Shown one piece after another: positions 21,820 to 27,068 of a stretch of 27,068 bases of DNA (its first letter is position 1; each line of letters opens with the position of its first letter). This DNA comes from CAG-791 sp963658405 (GTDB lineage Bacteria > Bacillota > Clostridia > Lachnospirales > Lachnospiraceae). Made by a program: the position numbers and the translations under genes. The notes under the pieces are model-generated. The model searched no databases. It had not been told where the DNA came from and saw only the letters and a list, made by a program, of their open reading frames with translations. The DNA is taken from positions 1 to 27,068 of the forward strand of contig CAVKQI010000019.1 in NCBI GenBank assembly GCA_963658405.1. The letters run 5' to 3'.

Positions 21820-23139
21820 TTAATCCTTGATCTTTCTCACCAGTTTCTGATTCACGGCCCGCAGGGCGCCGTCTGTGCAGTGATAAACGGGAAGTCCCAG
21901 TCTGGGTGCACAGCTCATGACGGTGTTGGAGCAGTCTGTGCAGTTGCTGATCAGTACCGCCTGCGCGCCTGCTTTTTTCAGAGCCATCACCTTCTGTACC
22001 TGTCCGGGACAGCGGCCGGGATTCTCGCACTTTAATGCACTTTTTACCTGACGAGCCTGCTTGCAGTACTCACATCCCACCACTTCGGAGCCAAGGCTCT
22101 CTGCCAGCTGCGTCAGTCTTTCCTTATTGGCACCGCAGGCACAGACCAGAAGTCCTATCTTTTCCGGTCCCTTAGGGAAGCACTCTGCGGCGATCAGGCC
22201 GCCGGTGGTCTTGATGACCGGTGCATCCAGGGTGGTTCTCTTTCCTGTGAAGGGGCCTCCCATGATCAGCTCGCCGTAGCCCTCTGCCAGGCCGCCGGCC
22301 CTTTCAAACATCTCGCCTACCGAAATACCCAGGGGAACATCAAAGAATACCTGGATCAGATTCTTATTCCCCTTGAGCTTACCGGCCACGGTCATGTTCT
22401 TATCGATCAGAGGCTTCTTTAGATCCACCGCCTCCTGGATCCTGCATACGGTCTCTGCATTGATCACGATGGCATCTGCCTCTAACGGAAGGCTTTCCAC
22501 GCTCAGGAGCTTGCCCAGGCATTCCCGGATGATGGCTCTCTCCTCACCCATGGGATACATATTGGGAAGAAGATGAATGCTTATGTCCTTTTTCCCGTCT
22601 TCGCCTTCCAGCTTCTCGATGTGCTCCCGCAGCTTTTCCACCGCCTCGGTGTGGATCTCCTTGATGGCGATGATGCCGTGGGCGGCCTTCGTCACTTCCA
22701 TGGCGATGCACAGTCCCCGGAGGAGCTGCGCCGGATTCTCTTCGATCGCCCGGATATTATGATCCAGGATCGGCTCACATTCTGCTGCATTGACGATCAC
22801 CCAGCCTTCTTTTTCAAAGGGCTTTGCCAGCTTGGCGTAGGTGGGGAAGCCTGCGCCTCCCAGTCCCACAATGCCGGCCTCCTCGATCAATGCCAGAGGA
22901 TCCTTGGCTGTGAGCTTTCTGTATTCCTTTGTCTGGTTCTCGTCTGCCCGGATGAAGATCGCTTCCTCCGTCACCTCTGTTACAACGCCGGATACGCTGG
23001 AGTAGATATTCGCGCCCAGAGTATTCTCTCCTTTAGACGCAACAAGCTGCCCGCGTACAATAGAGTCACCTTTGACTATTGCAGGGGCAGCCTGTGCACC
23101 GATGTGCTGCTTCAGAGGAAAACAAAATATCTTTTCCAT
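21820..23139 (-). CDS. prdC: Proline reductase-associated electron transfer protein PrdC (RnfC-like)
   Basis: A 439-residue RnfC-like protein thought to deliver electrons from NADH or the Rnf system to proline reductase. The nucleotide/FMN-binding motif GLGGAGFPT is at residues 92-100, and the core includes VNAAECEPILDHNIRA, a hallmark of the RnfC/NuoF fold. The C-terminal third has many cysteines (333, 335, 356, 359, 371, 377, 400, 403, 410, 421) that may hold iron-sulfur clusters or redox disulfides; all are ordinary Cys codons. Some clostridial PrdC proteins are reported as selenoproteins. The start at 23139 follows AAAGGAG at good spacing; the longer reading from 23280 would include the promoter. 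It is the first gene of the prd operon. Confidence 0.92.
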   Translation of the reverse strand: MEKIFCFPLKQHIGAQAAPAIVKGDSIVRGQLVASKGENTLGANIYSSVSGVVTEVTEEAIFIRADENQTKEYRKLTAKDPLALIEEAGIVGLGGAGFPTYAKLAKPFEKEGWVIVNAAECEPILDHNIRAIEENPAQLLRGLCIAMEVTKAAHGIIAIKEIHTEAVEKLREHIEKLEGEDGKKDISIHLLPNMYPMGEERAIIRECLGKLLSVESLPLEADAIVINAETVCRIQEAVDLKKPLIDKNMTVAGKLKGNKNLIQVFFDVPLGISVGEMFERAGGLAEGYGELIMGGPFTGKRTTLDAPVIKTTGGLIAAECFPKGPEKIGLLVCACGANKERLTQLAESLGSEVVGCEYCKQARQVKSALKCENPGRCPGQVQKVMALKKAGAQAVLISNCTDCSNTVMSCAPRLGLPVYHCTDGALRAVNQKLVRKIKD

Positions 23140-23184
23140 TTGTTTTCTCCTTTGCTTTTCCTTTGCCTGTTTGAAATTGAGCTC

Positions 23185-23213
23185 ATTATAGCAACGGCTT
23201 TTTTCACTGTAAA
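23185..23213 (-). promoter_or_regulatory. Promoter of the prd operon
   Basis: Minus strand TTTACA (23208-23213), a 17-base spacer and a perfect TATAAT (23185-23190). The predicted start is near 23178, leaving a short leader of about 39 bases before prdC. Confidence 0.8.
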
Positions 23214-23235
23214 ATGAAGCTTTGACCATCGTGGA

Positions 23236-23250
23236 ATGACAGATTGTCAT
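23236..23250. promoter_or_regulatory. Probable LysR recognition site upstream of the prd promoter
   Basis: ATGACAGATTGTCAT is a perfect palindrome containing T-N11-A. Its centre lies about 65 bases upstream of the predicted prdC transcription start, the classical place for a LysR-type activator. The TetR half of the racemase fusion is an alternative binder. The rest of 23251-23537 is A-rich and shows no convincing gene. Confidence 0.6.
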
Positions 23251-23537
23251 GGCAGGGTTTTCTATGTTCAATTTGCTCATGATTATATAGGAGAATGGCA
23301 GTGAACTTATGCAGTATGGCAGTTCCGAAAGGAAAGAAGAGAGAAGAGAGAAGAAACTCCATTAGAAAAATCCGACAATCTGGAAACAATCCGGGGCGTT
23401 ATGGTTACCGTTGTTATTCCCGTAATAAAATTAACATTAAACAAGACCTGTCGAAAAAAAGGCTGCGAAGATTCCGGCATCCATCAAAGAACAAAAAGAA
23501 TAAAGATCATCATGCAGGGATCAAAAAAAGGCAAGGA

Positions 23538-23566
23538 TTGACATTTCAATCCCTCATGGTTATACT
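23538..23566 (+). promoter_or_regulatory. Promoter of the lysR gene
   Basis: A perfect TTGACA (23538-23543), a 17-base spacer and TATACT (23561-23566) on the plus strand. The predicted start near 23573 is only 11 bases before the hairpin at 23584. Confidence 0.8.
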
Positions 23567-23583
23567 TGCACACATACAAACAA

Positions 23584-23616
23584 AGGCGTTAGAGCTAGGT
23601 GCTCTGACGCCTTTTT
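23584..23616 (+). terminator. Terminator-like hairpin between the lysR promoter and lysR
   Basis: Stem AGGCGTTAGAGC / GCTCTGACGCCT (one T-G pair) with loop TAGGT, followed by TTTTT. It ends 22 bases before the lysR start codon. No other plus-strand gene lies upstream, so it may attenuate lysR or end a short leader RNA of about 45 bases. Confidence 0.8.
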
Positions 23617-23637
23617 CTGTGCAGAAATGAGGTTGCT

Positions 23638-24516
23638 ATGGATATAAAGAAGTTTAAGCTCTTTGCCGATGTGGCGGAGACCGGAAATTTCACCAAGAGC
23701 GGTGACCGCCTGGGCTATACCCAGTCCGGGGTCAGCCATATTCTGAAGTCTCTGGAGGAGGAAATGGGTTTTCCCCTCTTTGTCCGCTCCAACCAGGGCG
23801 TAAAGCTCACCAAAAATGCCCAGAAGATCCTGCCTCTGGTCAGACCGATCCTCGCCATGTACGAATCCCTGGAACAGAATGTCAATGAGATCCACGGCGT
23901 GGAGTCCGGTTCTCTGACCATCGCCACCTTCCAGAGTATCTCCATCAGCTGGCTTCCTTCTATTTTTCATAAGTTCCAGGAGACCTACCCGGGCATCAGC
24001 ATCAAGCTGATGGAAGGGGGTACCGATGAGATCGTGGAATGGATCGAGCAGGACATTGCCGATCTGGGCTTTCTCTCCTGCCAGAAGCTGCATTCCCTGG
24101 AATGGGTGCCCCTCTATCAGGATCCCCTGATGGCTGTCCTGCCCAATGACTATGATATAGAGCCGGAGCATTCCTTCCCTATCAGTGAGTTTGACGGCCA
24201 GTCCTTTATCATTACGGCTATGGGCACGGATTACGATGTGCACAATGCCCTGTCCGGGTCAGACATCGTGCCGGATATCCGCTTTACTTCCAAGGACGAC
24301 CATGCCATTATCTCCATGGTCTCCAATCATTTGGGCTACAGCATTCTGCCGCAGCTCATCGTCCGAGGCTTTGAGGAGCAGGTGAAGGTGCGCCCCTTAG
24401 ATCCGCCCTTTGCCAGAGAGCTGGGCATAGCCTTAAAATCCCAGGAAGTCATGTCTCCCGCCGCCGCCAAGTTCCTCTCCCTCACAAAGAATATGCTGCC
24501 GGAGCTGACCGCGTAA
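23638..24516 (+). CDS. LysR-family transcriptional regulator, candidate regulator of the prd operon
   Basis: A 292-residue LysR-type protein. Residues 1-60 are the winged HTH (FKLFADVAETGNFTKSGDRL, then GYTQSGVSHILKSLEEEMGF), followed by a linker helix and a two-lobed ligand domain from about 88 that starts GVESGSLTIATFQSISISWL. It is divergent from prdC with about 500 bases between the two start codons, and a T-N11-A palindrome lies at the prdC promoter, so activation of the prd operon in response to an amino acid is likely. Known proline reductase clusters often use PrdR, a sigma-54 activator; none is present here. The start follows GAGG at good spacing and is preceded by a terminator-like hairpin. 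Confidence 0.92.
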   Translation: MDIKKFKLFADVAETGNFTKSGDRLGYTQSGVSHILKSLEEEMGFPLFVRSNQGVKLTKNAQKILPLVRPILAMYESLEQNVNEIHGVESGSLTIATFQSISISWLPSIFHKFQETYPGISIKLMEGGTDEIVEWIEQDIADLGFLSCQKLHSLEWVPLYQDPLMAVLPNDYDIEPEHSFPISEFDGQSFIITAMGTDYDVHNALSGSDIVPDIRFTSKDDHAIISMVSNHLGYSILPQLIVRGFEEQVKVRPLDPPFARELGIALKSQEVMSPAAAKFLSLTKNMLPELTA

Positions 24517-24531
24517 ATGAAGCTCTTTTGT

Positions 24532-25269
24532 TTACTGTGCAGCCCGAATTTTCTCCAATACACTGTCATGGGCCAGATTTTCGTACGCATCCGGCAGAGG
24601 AGACAGCTGCGCTGTCCCGTATTTTCTCTCCAGAGCACTTTTTAAAATGGCATCGCAGAGAAAGGCATTCTTGGGAAGAATGGGGCCGTGGCTGTAGGAG
24701 CCGAAGACGTTCTTATAGCGGACGCCCTCTGTGCCGTCCTCTCCGTTGTTGCCATATCCCTTGATGATCTTTCCCAGAGGCTGTACCCCTTCTCCCAGGT
24801 AGGTCTTGCCGCTGTGATTCTCGAAGCCCACCACGATACCGCCGCCGCTCTCTTTTCCCAGCTCGAAGGCGTAATTATCAATCATTCTCACAGCCGCGCC
24901 CACGGTATAGAAATCGACCGCGCCCAGGAACTGACACTTTACCCCATCAGCTGTCTGGTAATAATGCCCCAGCATCTGATAGCCGCCGCAGATACACAGA
25001 AAGCTCTTGCCGTCCTCGATGGCAGCCTTGATCTCCGTTCCTTTGCCGGAATTCAGGTCCCCCAGCAGCACTTCCTGCTCAAAGTCCTGTCCGCCTCCGA
25101 TAAAGAAGAGATCGAACTTCGTTAAGTCTGCCTTTTCACCGATCTTTAAGGGCGTGACTTCACAGTCGATGCCCCTCCACTCCAGGCGCTTTTGCATGCA
25201 GAGGATATTGCCTCTGTCTCCATAGAGATTCAGTACTTCCGGATATAAATGACAGATGTTGATTTTCAT
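24532..25269 (-). CDS. gatD: Lipid II isoglutaminyl synthase, glutamine amidotransferase subunit GatD
   Basis: A 245-residue class I glutamine amidotransferase related to cobyric acid synthase. It supplies ammonia to MurT for amidation of the D-Glu of lipid II. The nucleophile Cys94 sits in LCICGGYQMLG and the partner His194 in YSHGPILPKN. The start MKINICHLYPEVLNLYGDRG is typical, and GGAGATATACGC precedes it; the longer in-frame reading from 25392 is not supported. murT lies upstream on the same strand with a 136-base spacer that contains two hairpins. The gene converges with lysR, whose stop is only 15 bases away, and no terminator is visible between them. Confidence 0.94.
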   Translation of the reverse strand: MKINICHLYPEVLNLYGDRGNILCMQKRLEWRGIDCEVTPLKIGEKADLTKFDLFFIGGGQDFEQEVLLGDLNSGKGTEIKAAIEDGKSFLCICGGYQMLGHYYQTADGVKCQFLGAVDFYTVGAAVRMIDNYAFELGKESGGGIVVGFENHSGKTYLGEGVQPLGKIIKGYGNNGEDGTEGVRYKNVFGSYSHGPILPKNAFLCDAILKSALERKYGTAQLSPLPDAYENLAHDSVLEKIRAAQ

Positions 25270-25311
25270 GCGTATATCTCCCATTCCGCTGTTTTCCTGC
25301 TTCACCTCGCA

Positions 25312-25336
25312 GAGAATTTCGCACAGGCGAATTCTC
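25312..25336. repeat. GAGAATT-CG inverted repeat, copy 2
   Basis: GAGAATTTCGC (25312-25322) and GCGAATTCTC (25327-25336) in the murT-gatD spacer; nearly the same hairpin as at 503-527. Confidence 0.6.
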
Positions 25337-25341
25337 CTGAC

Positions 25342-25359
25342 AAATGCCCAAGGGCATTT
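25342..25359 (-). promoter_or_regulatory. Perfect hairpin in the murT-gatD spacer
   Basis: AAATGCCC / GGGCATTT around a 2-base centre, an 18-base perfect palindrome without a U tract. In RNA a larger loop would form. Its role is unknown; message processing or an operator are both possible. Confidence 0.4.
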
Positions 25360-25405
25360 CTTTTGGTTGCGAATTGATGAAGCAGACGTCATTAATCGTG
25401 AAAAC

Positions 25406-26803
25406 TTAGCCCTTCCAGAATTCTGTCTTGCCGCAGGCCTCGCTGAGCACTGCCCGCAGTGCCAGCATGGAGGTGTAATTGGGCAGGATAAAGACCGGTA
25501 CCTTGCTCTGCCGGAAGTGTTCTAAGAGCTTCTGATTATCCTTTTCCAGGTGGATCCGCTCCTCCGATGCTCCGGCGTATTTCAAGCGCAGCTGCATATC
25601 CTCCGCTCTGTCACCGGATACGTAAATATCCGTCACTTCCTTTTTAGTGCAGATCTTCTCGTGATCCGCATCCCAGATCCAGGAAATGTCATGTCCGTCT
25701 GCCGTCCTGTCATTTAAGCAGAACACCGCCTCAAAGGGCTCCTCCAGACTGGCCAGATACTCCAGTGCCTGGTTGCAGCCCGCCGGGTTCTTTACCAGAA
25801 TCATCTGGATGGCTACCCCGTCCAGATCAAAGGTCTCCATGCGGCCAAAGCAGCTGTGTACGCCCGCCAAGCTCTTTACGATCTCCTGTCTGGGAAGTCC
25901 GAAGGCACCGTAAGCCGCCACGGCGCCGGCTGCATTATATACATTGTAAATGGCAGGAATACCGATCTGCACTTCCTGCTGCTTTCCTTCGATGTCCATC
26001 TGCACCGTGCTGCCCTGGGGTGTCATACGCAGCACCTTTGTCACTGCTACTGCAGGGGAAGGCCTGTGATAACCGCAGTTAGGACAGTAGAAATCTCCCA
26101 GATGCGCATAGGTATGGTAGTGATACTGATAAACGGTGCCGCAGCGAATGCAGTGTCTCGCATCGGAAATGATCCGCTCCTGCTGATCCCCGGTGGGCAT
26201 ATTGAGGCCGTAGTACAATACCGGATTATCGACGTCCTGCGCCAGGGAAGCCGTCAGGGAGCAGTCCGCATTGAGGCAGAGAATACTCTCCGGCGTCAGC
26301 TTTACGCCGGTGCGGATCGCATCCAGGGTATGCATGACTTCGCCGTAGCGATCCAGCTGGTCCCGGAAGAGATTGGTCACCACGATGACCTTCGGCTTTA
26401 CGAGGGGCGCTACCTGCTTCAAAGCGCCCTCATCACACTCGATCACCGCATAATGGGTCTTCGGTTTGCCAAGCCACGTAGCATTGGCCGTAAATTCTGC
26501 TGTCACACCGGAGAGCAGATTGGCGCCGGACTTATTGGCCAGGCATACATGACCATTCTCCGTCAAGGCATGTTCCAGCATGCGGGAGGTCGTGGTCTTT
26601 CCGTTGGTGCCGGTCACCATGATGACCTCCATGCCCTGGGAAGTCACTGCCAGAATATTCCGGGCAAACACCATCGCCGCCTTGCCCGGCAGGGCTGTGC
26701 CGCCCCGATGGAGCAGGCGAAGCGCTGTCCGGGTCAGCTTGCAGGCCGCCACCGCCAGGATCACCTGTAATATAGAAGGTTTGGATGCATTTTTTGCTGT
26801 CAT
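25406..26803 (-). CDS. murT: Lipid II isoglutaminyl synthase, Mur ligase subunit MurT
   Basis: A 465-residue Mur ligase-family enzyme that activates the D-isoglutamate of lipid II for amidation. It has an N-terminal hydrophobic stretch, the ATP-binding motif GTNGKTTT (65-72), the Mur ligase segment ECDEGALKQ, and an inserted zinc ribbon with cysteines 218, 221, 240 and 243 (CIRCG..CPNCG), a feature of MurT not found in ordinary Mur ligases. The C-terminal DUF1727-type domain includes VKNPAGCNQALEYL. gatD follows. The pair is typical of Gram-positive bacteria and changes crosslinking and resistance to cell-wall attack. The ribosome binding site is GAAAGGAAATT. Confidence 0.95.
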   Translation of the reverse strand: MTAKNASKPSILQVILAVAACKLTRTALRLLHRGGTALPGKAAMVFARNILAVTSQGMEVIMVTGTNGKTTTSRMLEHALTENGHVCLANKSGANLLSGVTAEFTANATWLGKPKTHYAVIECDEGALKQVAPLVKPKVIVVTNLFRDQLDRYGEVMHTLDAIRTGVKLTPESILCLNADCSLTASLAQDVDNPVLYYGLNMPTGDQQERIISDARHCIRCGTVYQYHYHTYAHLGDFYCPNCGYHRPSPAVAVTKVLRMTPQGSTVQMDIEGKQQEVQIGIPAIYNVYNAAGAVAAYGAFGLPRQEIVKSLAGVHSCFGRMETFDLDGVAIQMILVKNPAGCNQALEYLASLEEPFEAVFCLNDRTADGHDISWIWDADHEKICTKKEVTDIYVSGDRAEDMQLRLKYAGASEERIHLEKDNQKLLEHFRQSKVPVFILPNYTSMLALRAVLSEACGKTEFWKG

Positions 26804-26868
26804 AATTTCCTTTCCCGCTATGTATTAAAAATTCAAAGAATCTTTTCTACTATACTCTATTTTTGAAA

Positions 26869-26897
26869 TAAAAAAAAGCTCCTGCATGCAGGAGCTT
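26869..26897 (-). terminator. Terminator after tRNA-Cys
   Basis: The 20-base perfect palindrome 26878-26897 (arms AGCTCCTGCA / TGCAGGAGCT) is followed in the minus-strand RNA by a run of U (26869-26877). It ends the tRNA unit ahead of murT. Confidence 0.92.
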
Positions 26898-26901
26898 TGC
26901 G

Positions 26902-26972
26902 AGGTGACAACCGGATTTGAACCGGTGCTCAAGGTGTTGCAGACCTTTGCCTTACCACTTGGCTATGTCACC
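26902..26972 (-). tRNA. tRNA-Cys (anticodon GCA)
   Basis: The minus strand folds as a 71-base tRNA: acceptor GGTGACA / TGTCACC, D arm with AAGTGGTAA loop, anticodon loop CTGCAAC (GCA), short variable loop and T loop TTCAAAT on an ACCGG/CCGGT stem. The 3' CCA is not encoded. It follows tRNA-Glu. Confidence 0.96.
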
Positions 26973-27017
26973 AGATGAACTTATTCAAATGAATGAATAT
27001 TTGGAAATAAAAAAAAG

Positions 27018-27068
27018 TGACTCCGACGGGAATTGAACCCGTGTTACCGCCGTGAAAGGGCGATGTCT
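27018..27068 (-). tRNA. tRNA-Glu (anticodon TTC), 3' part, cut by the window end
   Basis: The minus strand shows the anticodon stem and loop (CTTTCAC, anticodon TTC), the variable loop, the T arm ACGGG-TTCAATT-CCCGT and the acceptor 3' strand CGGAGTC plus A. The D arm and 5' acceptor lie beyond the window. CCA is not encoded. Confidence 0.92.

Noticed and set aside
23295..23630. Plus-strand open frame of 111 codons upstream of lysR
   Set aside because: Very basic composition follows from A-rich DNA; the Shine-Dalgarno is too close to the start, and the frame runs through the lysR promoter and terminator hairpin.

Overview
The window looks like a chromosomal segment of a Gram-positive anaerobe, most likely a Lachnospiraceae/Clostridia gut bacterium. 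The evidence is strong AGGAGG-type ribosome binding sites, a SCIFF ranthipeptide with its radical SAM maturase, a MurT/GatD peptidoglycan amidation pair, an OadB-type sodium pump subunit and a D-proline reductase (Stickland) locus. The taxonomy is inferred from gene content only. Nearly all genes lie on the minus strand; the exceptions are a TetR gene (9612), a LysR gene (23638) and the 3' end of a gene at the left edge.

Left part (1-9600). The tail of a probable phosphoketolase ends at a clear terminator. Then, read on the minus strand from right to left, come two transcription units. The first is an MMPL transporter plus a very large lipoprotein with X-X-X-Leu-X-X-Gly heptads. A divergent TetR gene faces it, and two matching palindromes sit on the promoter. 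The second is a 49-residue SCIFF precursor, its radical SAM/SPASM maturase, an OadB-like sodium pump beta subunit and a 41-residue OadG-like membrane peptide. Four genes in this part carry the same kind of GCCGC/GCGGC hairpin directly in front of their Shine-Dalgarno sequence.

Middle and right part (10300-24500). After a TVP38-type membrane protein comes an unusual proline reductase region. From a strong promoter at 23185-23213 the order is prdC (RnfC-like electron input), prdA (proprotein with pyruvoyl-forming Cys412), a CBO2463/CBO2479-type small protein, prdB, a proline racemase fused to a complete TetR-type regulator, and an EamA transporter. A second unit follows: a polar amino acid ABC transporter (binding protein, permease, ATPase), a cytidylate kinase-like protein, and one protein that joins a PrdE-like and a PrdD-like half in the order opposite to PrdA. 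It stops exactly where PrdA has its processing cysteine. PrdB carries Cys (TGC) where the known enzyme has selenocysteine, so the locus appears selenium-independent. A LysR regulator is divergent from prdC. A T-N11-A palindrome is centred about 65 bases upstream of the predicted prdC start, the usual position of a LysR recognition site.

Together the genes suggest this pathway: import of an amino acid by the ABC system, racemisation of L-proline (or a relative) to the D form, reductive ring opening by PrdA/PrdB with electrons from PrdC, and possibly product export by EamA. Regulation would come from LysR and perhaps from the racemase itself through its DNA-binding domain, comparable in logic to PutA.

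Right edge (24530-27068). murT and gatD form an operon, followed at the edge by tRNA-Cys(GCA) with its terminator and the 3' part of tRNA-Glu(TTC). The most notable findings are the racemase-TetR fusion, the permuted PrdE-PrdD protein and the selenium-free PrdB.
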